Assembly: GCF_029968095.1 (NCBI RefSeq)
Contig: NZ_JASCIR010000028.1
Coordinates: 1 to 64,000, forward strand
Direction of reading: 5' to 3'
Origin: Streptomyces solicavernae
GTDB taxonomy: Bacteria > Actinomycetota > Actinomycetes > Streptomycetales > Streptomycetaceae
Length of the DNA: 64,000 nt
Shown: in pieces, positions 43,760 to 52,554 of the stretch
Layout of the letters: each line of letters starts with the position of its first letter
Numbering within the stretch: position 1 is the stretch's first letter
Made by a program: the position numbers and the translations under genes
Notes under the pieces: generated by a model
What the model saw: only the letters and a program-made list of their open reading frames with translations
Database searches by the model: none
What the model was told of the DNA's origin: nothing

Positions 43760-44437
43760 ATGAAGAGCGAACTGTTCGCCTCGCAGAACATGGCGCAGCC
43801 CGCCACGGCGCCGGGCATGAGCCTGCAGAACTCGAAGTCCGTCAAGTACGTGGTGAACGGCGAGATGCACGCCCGCCAGGGCTCGATGATCGCCTTCCGC
43901 GGCAATCTGCAGTTCGAGCGCAAGGGGCAGGGCGTCGGCGGCATGCTCAAGCGGGCGGTCACGGGCGAGGGCCTGGCGCTGATGGCGGTGCGCGGCCAGG
44001 GCGAGGCGTGGTTCGCGCAGGAGGCGGCCAACTGCTTCATCGTGGAGATGGACCCGGGCGACTCGCTGACCATCAACGGCCGCAACGTCCTCTGCTTCGA
44101 CCCCACCCTGTCGTACGACATCCAGACCGTGAAGGGCGCGGGCATGGCCGGCGGCGGGCTGTTCAACAGCGTCTTCACCGGGCAGGGCAAGCTCGCCGTG
44201 ATCTGCGAGGGCGACCCCATCGTGATCCCCGTCAGCCAGCAGGCCCCGGTGTACGCCGACACCGACGCCGTGGTCGGCTGGAGCTCCCAGCTGCACACCT
44301 CGCTGCACCGCTCGCAGAGCTTCGGCTCGATGATCCGCGGCGGCTCGGGCGAAGCGGTCCAGCTGATGCTGCAGGGCGACGGCTTCGTGATCGTGCGCCC
44401 CAGCGAGGCCGTGCCGCACAAGCCCGGCCAGAACTGA
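43760..44437 (+). CDS. AIM24 family protein
   Basis: A 225-residue all-beta AIM24 (TRAP-like) protein of unknown biochemical function. Typical motifs are GEMHARQGSMIAFRGNLQFE, GEGLALMAVRGQGEAWFA, and near the end GEAVQLMLQGDGFVIVRPSE. No signal peptide or membrane helix is seen. It is seven bases before an ABC ATPase gene, so a shared transcript is likely. Confidence 0.85.
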   Translation: MKSELFASQNMAQPATAPGMSLQNSKSVKYVVNGEMHARQGSMIAFRGNLQFERKGQGVGGMLKRAVTGEGLALMAVRGQGEAWFAQEAANCFIVEMDPGDSLTINGRNVLCFDPTLSYDIQTVKGAGMAGGGLFNSVFTGQGKLAVICEGDPIVIPVSQQAPVYADTDAVVGWSSQLHTSLHRSQSFGSMIRGGSGEAVQLMLQGDGFVIVRPSEAVPHKPGQN

Positions 44438-44444
44438 GCCCGTC

Positions 44445-45491
44445 GTGCGGCTCTCGAACGTCGGCCGGCGGTACGGACTCCGCGGGCCCTGGGTGCTGCG
44501 CGGTGTCGACCTCGACGTGCCCGGGGGCGCGCTGCTGCGCGTCTCCGGCGCCAACGGCAGCGGCAAGTCGACGCTGCTGCGGCTGCTCGCCGGGATCGAC
44601 GCGCCCAGCGAGGGGCGCCTCACCGGCCGGCCTCGCACCGCGTACGTACCGGAACGCTTCCCGTCCGCGCTGCCGTTCACGGCGCTCGGCTACCTCACCC
44701 ACCTGGGCCGGGTGCACGGACTGCGCGGCCCGGTCGCCGCGGACCGCGCGCTCGCCTGGCTGGGGCGCTTCGGCGCGGACGGGCACGCGGGTACGCCGCT
44801 GCGCGAGCTGTCCAAGGGCACCAGCCAGAAGGTGGCCGTCGCCCAGGCGCTGCTCGCCGAGCCGGAGTTGCTGGTCCTGGACGAGGCCTGGACCGGCCTC
44901 GACGCCGAGGCGCGCGCCGAACTCGACCTTGCGGTGCGGGAGTTGACATCCGCAGGGGCGAGCGTCGTGTACGTCGACCACGACCCGCGGCGCCTCGCGG
45001 GCGCGGCGGACGCCGCCTACCGGGTCGACGGCACCGCCCTGGTCCCCGACGCCGCCGGGCCGTCGGAGCCCGCACCGCGGGTCACGGTCCTCGCCCGCGG
45101 CCGCGCGGGGGTCCCGCTGCCCGCCGGGCTCCCCGCGGGCGCGCACGCGGAGGTCGACGCGGCCGGTACGGCCCGCCTCACAGTCGCGGCGTGCCACTCG
45201 GACGCGGTCCTGCGCACCCTGCTGCACGCCGACCCGCCGTGGCACATCCGCGCGGTGCGGGAGCCGGAGGCGGTACGGGTTCCGGAGGCGGTACGGGTTC
45301 CGGAGCCGGTGCCGGCCGCCCCGGACCTCGTGCCGGGTCCAGACCCCGTGCCGACGGCCGCCGAGGACCTGTACCGAGAACCCGTACCGAGGACCCGTAC
45401 CGAGAACCCGTACCGAGAACCCGTACCAAAGACCCGTACCGATGACCGTCGAGGACCTGCGCCCGTGACCGCCGAGGACCCGCACCTGTGA
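44445..45491 (+). CDS. ABC transporter ATP-binding protein
   Basis: A 348-residue ATPase. The ABC domain (about 1-200) has Walker A SGANGSGKSTLL, the signature LSKGTSQKVAVAQALL (LSKGT rather than LSGGQ, common in exporter ATPases) and Walker B LLVLDEAWTGLD. About 150 C-terminal residues follow, ending in degenerate 4-8-residue repeats (PEAVRV, then REPVPRTRTENPY). The GTG start comes seven bases after the AIM24 stop; its stop overlaps the membrane-subunit start. The substrate is unknown. Confidence 0.83.
   Translation: MRLSNVGRRYGLRGPWVLRGVDLDVPGGALLRVSGANGSGKSTLLRLLAGIDAPSEGRLTGRPRTAYVPERFPSALPFTALGYLTHLGRVHGLRGPVAADRALAWLGRFGADGHAGTPLRELSKGTSQKVAVAQALLAEPELLVLDEAWTGLDAEARAELDLAVRELTSAGASVVYVDHDPRRLAGAADAAYRVDGTALVPDAAGPSEPAPRVTVLARGRAGVPLPAGLPAGAHAEVDAAGTARLTVAACHSDAVLRTLLHADPPWHIRAVREPEAVRVPEAVRVPEPVPAAPDLVPGPDPVPTAAEDLYREPVPRTRTENPYREPVPKTRTDDRRGPAPVTAEDPHL
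45265..45475. repeat. Degenerate repeats in the ABC ATPase C-terminus
   Basis: Repeats of GAGGCGGTACGGGTTCCG and then of a unit containing AGAACCCGTACCGA encode Pro/Arg/Glu-rich motifs at the end of the ATPase. Confidence 0.8.
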
Positions 45492-46156
45492 CCGCCCTGC
45501 TCCGCTACCAGGCCGCCCTGCTCCTGCGCTCCCAGCGCTGGCTGCCGCCCCTGCTGCTCTACGCCGTCCTGGTCGCCGTCGGCGCGCGGGCCGGGGACCC
45601 GGTGCTCGACTCCCTCGGCTACGCGGCCGCCGCGCTGCTGCCCGTCGCCGCGTGGCTGGCGCGGATCTGCGCCACTCAGGAGCCGCCCGCCGCCCGCCAG
45701 GTCACCGCCGCGGCCGCCGGGCCCGCGCGGGCGCATCTCGCCGCGCTGCTCACGGCGTCGGGCGGCGCGGCGCTGCTCGGGGTGGCGGCCGGTGCGCTGG
45801 TGGTGGCGATGAGCGACTGGCACAGCACGGGCCGCCAGGTGCGGATCGACCCGCTGCCGATGGTCCTCGCAGCGCTTCTCGCGGTGGCGGTCTGCACGCT
45901 GGTGGGCACCGCCGTCGGTGCCCTGTGCACCTGGCCGCTGCTGCGCAGCCCCGGCTGGTCCGTCACGCTCACGGCCCTCCTCGCGCTGCTCGCCGTGGTG
46001 ACGACGGGCTCGCCCGCGCGGGCGGTGGTGTGGGGCCTGATCACCGGATCCCGCACGGGGACGGTGCCGGTGCTCGTGCTGCCGCTGGCGGGGGCGGTGG
46101 GGGCGGCGGCCCTCGCGGCGGCTGCGGCTTGCGGGCTCAGCTCACGGCGTACATGA
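45488..46156 (+). CDS. ABC transporter membrane subunit
   Basis: A 222-residue membrane protein with six predicted helices (for example LLLYAVLVAVGARAGDPVLD and VLVLPLAGAVGAAALAAAAA). Its GTG overlaps the ATPase stop, so it is the partner of that ATPase in a two-component exporter. Its last codons lie in the first unit of a 22-bp repeat array that also contains the stop of the convergent deacetylase gene. Confidence 0.8.
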   Translation: MTALLRYQAALLLRSQRWLPPLLLYAVLVAVGARAGDPVLDSLGYAAAALLPVAAWLARICATQEPPAARQVTAAAAGPARAHLAALLTASGGAALLGVAAGALVVAMSDWHSTGRQVRIDPLPMVLAALLAVAVCTLVGTAVGALCTWPLLRSPGWSVTLTALLALLAVVTTGSPARAVVWGLITGSRTGTVPVLVLPLAGAVGAAALAAAAACGLSSRRT

Positions 46157-46245
46157 GCCCGGTGCACGGCGTACGTGAGCTCAGTTCACGGCGTACCTGA
46201 GCTCAGTTCACGGCGTACGCGAGCTCAGTTCACGGCGTACGTGAG
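46137..46245. repeat. 22-bp tandem repeats between convergent genes
   Basis: About four copies of a unit with GAGCTCAGTTCACGGCGTAC. Both flanking genes end inside the array, so its length sets their C-termini. Confidence 0.85.
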
Positions 46246-47135
46246 GGGGCGGCGGCGGAACCGCCGGACGGGCGGCCCGGCGCTTCTTCCGCTCCCTGCG
46301 CCCGGATCAGCTCCGAGACCCGTACGAACCGATAGCCCCGCTCGCGCAGTTCCGGCACGACCTTGCGGACGACCCTCTCCGTCGTCGGCGCCGCGCTGCG
46401 CGTGCAGTGCAGGACGACGACCGAGCCGGGGCGCACCCCGCGCAGCACCTCCTCCGCGACCGCGTCCGCGTCCGTGGCGAAGGCGTCGCCGCTGACGACG
46501 TCCCACTGCACGGCCGTCACGCCCGCCTGGGCGACGTTGCGCAGGGCCGAGCGGTCGTAACAGCCGCCGGGGAAGCGGAAGTACGGCATCGCGTTCTCGA
46601 CGCCGACCTTCTCGAACGCCCTGAACGCCCGCTCCACATCGGCCCGCATCTTCTCCGGCGCGATGGTCGGAAGCCCGTAGCAGTGCGAGGTGAACGCGTA
46701 GTGGCTGTACGAGTGGTTGGCCACCTCGAACAGCGGGTCCGCGTCGATCGCGCGGGCCTGGTCCGGGTACTCCTCGGCCCACCGCCCTGTCATGAACACG
46801 GTCGACGGCACCTTCAGCCGGCGCAGCGTGGCGATCAGCTCCGGGTTGTCGAACCGTTCACCCTTGGCGGCGCGCGGTCCCTGGTCGGCGGTCATGTCGG
46901 CGTCGAAGGTCAGCGCGACGGTCTTGCCGCCGTCCCGCTTCCCGCTCTTGAACACGGGCGCGAGCCCCTCCGGTCCGGGCGCGAGCGTCGGCGGCCGGGC
47001 GTCGGCGGAGGCGCGCGGAGAGGCCGGGGCGGAGGGGCGGTCCGGGTCGGGTGCGGAGTCCTGGCCGGTACCGCAGCCTGCGGTGACGGCAGCCAGGACA
47101 CCGAGGGCGGCGAGTCTGCGTACGGGAACGGTCAC
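46230..47135 (-). CDS. Polysaccharide deacetylase (NodB) lipoprotein
   Basis: A 301-residue carbohydrate esterase family 4 protein. The lipobox Cys21 is in AAVTAGC, followed by a Pro/Ala linker. The NodB domain has motif 1 ALTFDADMT (TFDAD), motif 2 HSYSH with the two metal His, and motif 3 RFPGGCYD; the C-terminal motif is VVLHCTRS. Such enzymes deacetylate peptidoglycan or chitin-like glycans outside the membrane. GTG at 47135 is chosen; the longer frame would start with TTG. Confidence 0.87.
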   Translation of the reverse strand: MTVPVRRLAALGVLAAVTAGCGTGQDSAPDPDRPSAPASPRASADARPPTLAPGPEGLAPVFKSGKRDGGKTVALTFDADMTADQGPRAAKGERFDNPELIATLRRLKVPSTVFMTGRWAEEYPDQARAIDADPLFEVANHSYSHYAFTSHCYGLPTIAPEKMRADVERAFRAFEKVGVENAMPYFRFPGGCYDRSALRNVAQAGVTAVQWDVVSGDAFATDADAVAEEVLRGVRPGSVVVLHCTRSAAPTTERVVRKVVPELRERGYRFVRVSELIRAQGAEEAPGRPSGGSAAAPSRTP

Positions 47136-47251
47136 CGGGCGAACATAGCGCCGCAAATGCGACTATGTGCCCAGCCGCACCGCGGAGGTGAGGGAGCGTC
47201 ACGCCGAGAGGTCACCCGCTGAGTCCGCCGGGCTGCTGCCATCATGACGCC

Positions 47252-47308
47252 ATGACGCAGCACACCGAGGAGCTACGCCAGGCGGGGCAGGCCCACACCA
47301 CGGACTGA
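47252..47308 (+). other. 18-codon upstream ORF before the AAC(3)-like gene
   Basis: A complete short frame (MTQHTEELRQAGQAHTTD) ends 19 bases before the acetyltransferase start. No clear ribosome site precedes it. It may be a leader peptide or coincidence. Confidence 0.25.
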
Positions 47309-47327
47309 GGCCGGAGGCGCGCGCACC

Positions 47328-48209
47328 ATGGATGAACGCGAGTTGCTCGAACGGTCCGGCGGGCCCGTCACCCGCACCCGGCTGCGCGACGACCTGGCCG
47401 CGCTCGGCCTCCGGCCCGGCGACACCGTCATGTTCCACACCCGGATGTCCGCCATCGGCTACGTCGCCGGAGGGGCCGGCACCGTCATCGACGCCCTCCT
47501 GGACGCCGTCGGCCCGGCCGGCACCCTGATGGTGACCTGCGGCTGGAACGACGCCCCGCCGTACGGCTTCCGCACCTGGCCGCGCCCCTGGCAGGACGCC
47601 GTACGCGCCGAACACCCCGCCTACGAACCGGAGTCGAGCGAGGCGGAGCACGACAACGGGCGGCTGCCCGAGGCCCTGCGCCGCAGGCCGGGCGCGCTCC
47701 GCAGCCGGCACCCGGACGTCAGCTGCGCCGCCCTCGGCCCGGCGGCCGCCGAGCTGACCGCCGATCACCCGTGGGACGACCCGCACGGCCCCGGCAGCCC
47801 GCTCGCCCGCCTCGTCGCCCGGCGCGGCCGGGTCCTGCTGCTCGGCGCCCCGCTGTACACCCTGACGCTGCTGCACCACGCGGAAGCCCTCGCCGACGCC
47901 CCCGGCAAGCGGTACGTGACGTATGAACAGCCCGTCCTCGCCGAGGGGCGGCGGGTCTGGCGGCACTTCCGCGACATCGACTCGACCGACGGCGCCTTCG
48001 ACTACGCGCCCGTGGTGCCCGAGGGGCAGGACCCGTTCGAGACGATCACCCGGGCCCTGCTCGCGGCGGGCCTCGGCCGCAGCGGGCGGGTCGGCGCCGC
48101 CGAGAGCCACCTGTTCGAGGCGGAGCAGGTCGTCACGTTCGCGCGGGAATGGATCGAGCGGAAGATCGGCGGCGGTCGGGGAATCGGGGGGAATTCCGGC
48201 GCCGAGTAA
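47328..48209 (+). CDS. AAC(3)-family aminoglycoside N-acetyltransferase-like protein
   Basis: A 293-residue Antibiotic_NAT protein. Family landmarks are TVMFHTRMSAIGYVAGGAGT near the N-terminus (usually H-x-S-L), AAELTADHPWDDPHGPGSPL, and LLHHAEALADAP. AAC(3) enzymes acetylate the 3-amino group of aminoglycosides; related chromosomal copies act on other amines or have unknown substrates. The Arg-Met replacing the usual Ser-Leu in the first motif is a reason for caution over resistance function. It stands alone between the NodB gene and nfeD. Confidence 0.8.
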   Translation: MDERELLERSGGPVTRTRLRDDLAALGLRPGDTVMFHTRMSAIGYVAGGAGTVIDALLDAVGPAGTLMVTCGWNDAPPYGFRTWPRPWQDAVRAEHPAYEPESSEAEHDNGRLPEALRRRPGALRSRHPDVSCAALGPAAAELTADHPWDDPHGPGSPLARLVARRGRVLLLGAPLYTLTLLHHAEALADAPGKRYVTYEQPVLAEGRRVWRHFRDIDSTDGAFDYAPVVPEGQDPFETITRALLAAGLGRSGRVGAAESHLFEAEQVVTFAREWIERKIGGGRGIGGNSGAE

Positions 48210-48375
48210 TGCGTCGGCTGCCGGGTAAAATGACGGTAATTCGCTGCTGTCGCCGCAGGCCGCCGCTAACCGGCAGCAATCGCCGCCAACTGCCGCAATC
48301 ACCGCCGTCGCCGCCTCCGTACCCATACCCGTACGTCTAAGAATTCCGCGCCCACCCGGACGGAAGTGGTGTGCC

Positions 48376-48807
48376 ATGGATCCCTGGCTGATCTGGTTGA
48401 TCGTCGCAGCCGTCCTGGCCGTGGCCGAGATTCTCACGCTCACGGCCGCCCTCGGAATGCTCAGCGCGGCCGCACTCGTCACGTCGGCCACCGCCGCGCT
48501 CGGGCTGCCCCCACCCCTTCAATTCCTCGTCTTCGCCGCCGTGTCCGCCGTCACCCTGCTGTTCGTGCGCCCCCTCGCGATGCGGCACCTGAACCGGCCC
48601 CAAGCGGCGCGCTTCGGCGTGGATGCCCTGGTGGGGAAGGCTGCGTACGTCGTCGCGGAGGTCTCGGCCGCGGGCGGCCGGGTCCGGATCGACGGTGAGG
48701 AGTGGACGGCCCGCGCCTTCGACGAGACGCTGGTGATTCCTCGGGGAAAGACCGTCGACGTCATGGAGATCAGCGGCACCACCGCATTCGTCTACCCCCG
48801 GGACTGA
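48376..48807 (+). CDS. NfeD-like membrane protein
   Basis: A 143-residue NfeD1b-type protein: two or three N-terminal membrane helices (LIWLIVAAVLAVAEILTLTA, LQFLVFAAVSAVTLLFV) and a C-terminal OB fold (DALVGKAAYVVAEVS to VMEISGTTAFVYPRD). NfeD proteins pair with SPFH proteins in membrane microdomains. It is four bases upstream of an SPFH gene. Confidence 0.88.
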   Translation: MDPWLIWLIVAAVLAVAEILTLTAALGMLSAAALVTSATAALGLPPPLQFLVFAAVSAVTLLFVRPLAMRHLNRPQAARFGVDALVGKAAYVVAEVSAAGGRVRIDGEEWTARAFDETLVIPRGKTVDVMEISGTTAFVYPRD

Positions 48808-48811
48808 AGCC

Positions 48812-49816
48812 ATGGAGATTTCCGCGTTCCTCATCGCCGGACTCATCGTCGCGCTTCTCGCGATCTTCACCGTCGTACGAGCGGTACGGATCATTCCGCA
48901 GGCCCGCGCCCGGAATGTCGAACGGCTCGGCCGCTACCACCGCACCCTCAACCCGGGCCTCAATCTCGTCATCCCGTACATCGACCGCGTCCACCCGGTG
49001 ATCGATCTGCGCGAACAGGTCGTCTCCTTCCAGCCGCAGCCCGTCATCACCGAGGACAACCTCGTCGTCGAGATCGACACCGTGCTGTATTTCCAGGTGA
49101 CCGACCCGCGCGCGGCTTTCTACGAGATCGCGAATTTCCTGCAGGCGGTCGAGCAGCTGACCGTCACCACGCTGCGCAACGTGGTCGGCTCCATGGACCT
49201 GGAGAAGACCCTCACCTCCCGCGACACCATCAACAGCCAGCTGCGCGGCGTGCTCGACGAGGCCACCGGCAAGTGGGGCCTGCGCGTCAACCGGGTGGAG
49301 ATCAAGGCCATCGACCCGCCGCAGACCATCAAGGACGCGATGCAGAAGCAGATGCGGGCCGAGCGCGACAAGCGGGCCGCGATCCTCGGCGCCGAGGGCC
49401 AGCGCCAGTCGCAGATCCTCACCGCCGAGGGCGACAAGCAGGCCGCCGTGCTGCGCGCCGAGGGCAACCGCACGGCCGCGATCCTCCAGGCGGAGGGCCA
49501 GTCGCGGGCCATCGACGAGGTCTTCCAGGCCGTGCACCGCAACGACCCCGACCCGAAGCTGCTCGCCTACCAGTACCTGCAGACGCTGCCCCAGCTGGCC
49601 CAGGGCGAGGGCAACAACTTCTGGGTGATCCCCAGCGAGATCACCTCCGCGCTGCAGGGCGTCTCCAAGGCGTTCAACGTGGAACTGCCGCAGTCGCCCG
49701 CGACCCGCGAGAAGCCGTCCGACGACATGGCCGCCAAGGCCGCCGACGACACGGCCCAGGCGGCGGAGGCGGCCGCCGAGGCGGTCGCGGACGCGGCGAA
49801 GGCGGAGCGCCCCTGA
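48812..49816 (+). CDS. SPFH/Band 7 (stomatin-like) protein
   Basis: A 334-residue membrane-anchored protein: an N-terminal helix (AFLIAGLIVALLAIFTVVRA), a Band 7 domain (about 28-190: ARNVERLGRYHRTLNPGLNL, then QLTVTTLRNVVGSMDLEKTL), a charged coiled coil with repeats of AEG (about 180-235), and an Ala-rich tail. It probably oligomerises with the NfeD partner encoded immediately upstream, organising membrane proteins or proteolysis. Confidence 0.9.
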   Translation: MEISAFLIAGLIVALLAIFTVVRAVRIIPQARARNVERLGRYHRTLNPGLNLVIPYIDRVHPVIDLREQVVSFQPQPVITEDNLVVEIDTVLYFQVTDPRAAFYEIANFLQAVEQLTVTTLRNVVGSMDLEKTLTSRDTINSQLRGVLDEATGKWGLRVNRVEIKAIDPPQTIKDAMQKQMRAERDKRAAILGAEGQRQSQILTAEGDKQAAVLRAEGNRTAAILQAEGQSRAIDEVFQAVHRNDPDPKLLAYQYLQTLPQLAQGEGNNFWVIPSEITSALQGVSKAFNVELPQSPATREKPSDDMAAKAADDTAQAAEAAAEAVADAAKAERP

Positions 49817-49836
49817 CGCGTGAGCGACACGCGGAC

Positions 49837-49870
49837 GGCCCGCGTCCTCCGCTGCGGAGACACGGGCCGC
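49837..49870. terminator. Hairpin between SPFH and PhoX-like genes
   Basis: An imperfect hairpin with arms CGGCCCG / CGGGCCG and CTCCG / CGGAG around a 3-nt loop, between convergent genes. Confidence 0.55.
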
Positions 49871-49888
49871 CCGCGGGCGTGGAGCGCG

Positions 49889-51277
49889 TCAGTGGTGCCA
49901 GGGGCCGGTCACCGCGAAAGTCGTGCCCGGGTTGTAGCAGTTCACGTACATCGTGTCGTCGTCCGGGGAGAACGTGACGCCCGCGAACTCGCCCCACGCG
50001 GGCTCCTCGGGCGTGCCGATGTTCTGCCGGCCGCGGGCCATCGCGTAGACCTCGCCGCGCCGGGTGAGGCCGAAGACGTGCTGCGCGCCCTCGCCGTCCT
50101 CCGCGACCATCAGGCCGCCGCTGGGCGCGAGGCAGATGTTGTCCGGCTCCTCGCCGGGGAGCTGGAGGTCGGTGTCGGGGCCGAAGACGAGCACGAGGGT
50201 GAGGCTGCGGGACGACGGGTCGTACCGCCAGATCTGGCCGTAGTGGTCGGCGGCCGAGCCCTGAGCGCTCTTGGCGAAGCTGGAGACGAAGTAGACGCAC
50301 TTGCCGCCCCAGTAGCAGCCCTCCAGCTTCTGGGCGTGGGTGATCCCCCGCGGCCCGAAGTCCTGGAACCTGATGGGCGTCCCGGCGGCCAGCGGGTCGG
50401 GCACGTCGACCCACTCGATGGCGTCGAAGCGCGCGCCGGTCTCCTGGATCCGGGACAGGTCCGCGACCCCGGGCACCCGCATGGCCTGCAGCTTCCCGCC
50501 CGCGCGCAGCGAACCGAGGCCGCCGCCCGGCTTGTTCGGCAGGAAGCGGTAGAAGAGGCCGAACGGCTTGTCGAAGGCGTCCTCGGTCTCGTAGACGACG
50601 CCGTGGCGCGGGTCGACGGCGATCGCCTCGTGCTGGAAGCGGCCCATCGCGGTGAGGGGTACGGCGCCGGAGCGGCGCGGGTCGGCCGGGTCCACCTCGA
50701 AGATGAAGCCGTGGTCCTTGGTGTAGCCGTTGGTGCCGGCCTTGTCCTCGGTCTCCTCGCAGGTCAGCCAGGTGCCCCAAGGGGTGGGCCCGCCCGCGCA
50801 GTTGACAGCGGTGCCGGCGATGGCGACCCGCTCGTCCACCACGTTGTTACGCCGGTCGAGCGCGAGCGCCGTACAGCCGCCCTTGCCCTCCGGGTCGTAC
50901 GTGAGGCCCTCGACCGTGGGGACGGGGATCTTCCCGTTGGCCCGGTTCTCGTGGTTGCGGACCAGGTGGGTGCCGCCCCTGCGGCCGCGGAAGGCGGCCA
51001 TGCCGTCGTGGTTGCTGGGGACCCGGCCCTCGCCGGAGCGCAGCGCGTCGCCCTCGCGGGACAGGACCTTGTAGCGGAAGCCCTTCGGCAGGTCGAGCAG
51101 GCCGTCCGGGTCGGGCACGAGCGGCCCGTAGCCGGCCCTGCCGCGGGCGGCCGCGGTGCCGGCGAAGAGCTCCGAGAAGGCGCCGGTGAAGGCGATGCCG
51201 ACGCCCAATGCGCCGGTGCCTGCCAGGACTTGGCGTCTCGTCGCGGAGGGTCGTGCGGTCTGTCGTGTTTCGGACAT
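49889..51277 (-). CDS. PhoX/DUF839 family Tat-exported protein
   Basis: A 462-residue beta-propeller protein of the PhoX family (Ca/Fe-dependent alkaline phosphatases). The twin-arginine signal is ATRRQVLAGTGALGVGIAFT. Conserved segments include LPKGFRYKVLSREGD, TPWGTWLTCEETED, GRFQHEAIAVDP, and EPDNICLAPSGGLMVAEDGE. It probably hydrolyses phosphate esters outside the cell, though many DUF839 proteins are untested. ATG at 51277 follows AGGGAG. No Pho box was identified. Confidence 0.85.
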   Translation of the reverse strand: MSETRQTARPSATRRQVLAGTGALGVGIAFTGAFSELFAGTAAARGRAGYGPLVPDPDGLLDLPKGFRYKVLSREGDALRSGEGRVPSNHDGMAAFRGRRGGTHLVRNHENRANGKIPVPTVEGLTYDPEGKGGCTALALDRRNNVVDERVAIAGTAVNCAGGPTPWGTWLTCEETEDKAGTNGYTKDHGFIFEVDPADPRRSGAVPLTAMGRFQHEAIAVDPRHGVVYETEDAFDKPFGLFYRFLPNKPGGGLGSLRAGGKLQAMRVPGVADLSRIQETGARFDAIEWVDVPDPLAAGTPIRFQDFGPRGITHAQKLEGCYWGGKCVYFVSSFAKSAQGSAADHYGQIWRYDPSSRSLTLVLVFGPDTDLQLPGEEPDNICLAPSGGLMVAEDGEGAQHVFGLTRRGEVYAMARGRQNIGTPEEPAWGEFAGVTFSPDDDTMYVNCYNPGTTFAVTGPWHH

Positions 51278-51404
51278 ACGGGCAACTCCCTGCTGGCGGA
51301 CAGGAATACGACCCGCTGTGTGTATCACGCAGCTGCCGCTCCGGGAACCACGCGCGTAGAAGGCGACGGCCTGTGTCGTACCGCCCGGAGCCCTGCGCGC
51401 CGCC

Positions 51405-52517
51405 TCAGCCCTCCTGCGCGCCCGGGATCTTGCGGGAGTCGCGGGCCAGGGCCGTGAGGCGGGAGATCGCGCGGAAGTACTTCTTGCGGTACCCGCCGTT
51501 CAGCATCTCCTCGCTGAACAGCCGGTCGAAGGGCAGCCCGGAGGCGACCACCGGCACCTCACGGTCGTAGAGCCGGTCGGCGAGGACCACAAGACGCAGC
51601 GCCGTCGACTGGTCGGGCACCGGCGTCACCCCGGTGAGGCAGACCGCCGCGAGGCCGTCGGTCAGCGCGCCGTAACGGCTCGGGTGCACCTTCGCGAGGT
51701 GTTCGAGCAGGTGTGGGAAGTCGTCGAGCGAGGCCCCTTCGGTGGCGTACGCGACCTTCGTGACGCGGTCGTCGGAGTACGGCGGCGGCGCCTCGGGCAG
51801 GCCGCGGTGGCGGTAGTCCTCGCCGTCGATGCGCAGGGCGCGGAAGTGCGCCGACAGGCCCTGGATCTCGCGCATGAAGTCGGCGGCGGCGAACCGGCCC
51901 TCGCCGAGCTTGCCGGGCAGCGTGTTGGACGTGGCGGCGAGCGCCACGCCCGCGTCGACCAGCTTGCCGAGCAGCGTGGACACGAGCACCGTGTCGCCCG
52001 GGTCGTCCAGCTCGAACTCGTCGATGCAGAGCAGCCGGTGCCCGGAGAGGGTCTGCACGGTCTGCTGGAAGCCCAGGGCGCCGACCAGGTTGGTGAGCTC
52101 CACGAACGTGCCGAACGCCTTCAGCGCGGGCTCCGCCGGGGTGGCGTGCCACAGCGAGGCGAGCAGGTGGGTCTTGCCGACTCCGTACCCGCCGTCCAGG
52201 TAGACGCCGCGCGGCCCGGCCGGCCTGGCCTCGGCCTTCCGCGAGAACCAGCGCCTCTTGCCCGAGCCGGTGGCGTGCGCCCCGCCGAGCGTCCCGGCGA
52301 AGCCGCTCAGCACCTCGACGGCCTCGGCCTGGCTGGGCTGGCCGGGGTCGGGGACGTACGTCTCGAAGCGGGCCGACTGGAAGCGCGGCGGCGGCACCAT
52401 CTCGGCGACCAGACGGTCGGCGGGGACGTGCGGCGCGCGGGCGCAGAGGGACAGCGGGGACGGGTCCGCTATCGGGCTCGTACCGGCTGGGGCGGAGGAG
52501 GCAGGGGAGGTCGACAC
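51405..52517 (-). CDS. zapE: Cell division ATPase ZapE (AFG1-like)
   Basis: A 370-residue P-loop ATPase. Walker A is YLDGGYGVGKTHLLASLWHA (about 106-125) and Walker B is HRLLCIDEFELDDPGDTVLV; further motifs are LAATSNTLPGKLGEGRF and YYD-like RLYDREVPVVASG. AFG1/ZapE proteins act in cell division or protein quality control. The GTG start (VSTSPASSAP) is at 52517 and lies only 37 bp from the divergent RibD-like start; an internal ATG at 52400 is the alternative. Confidence 0.85.
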   Translation of the reverse strand: MSTSPASSAPAGTSPIADPSPLSLCARAPHVPADRLVAEMVPPPRFQSARFETYVPDPGQPSQAEAVEVLSGFAGTLGGAHATGSGKRRWFSRKAEARPAGPRGVYLDGGYGVGKTHLLASLWHATPAEPALKAFGTFVELTNLVGALGFQQTVQTLSGHRLLCIDEFELDDPGDTVLVSTLLGKLVDAGVALAATSNTLPGKLGEGRFAAADFMREIQGLSAHFRALRIDGEDYRHRGLPEAPPPYSDDRVTKVAYATEGASLDDFPHLLEHLAKVHPSRYGALTDGLAAVCLTGVTPVPDQSTALRLVVLADRLYDREVPVVASGLPFDRLFSEEMLNGGYRKKYFRAISRLTALARDSRKIPGAQEG

Positions 52518-52554
52518 AACTCTTAACTCTAGAGGCCGTGCGAGACTGCGGGAC

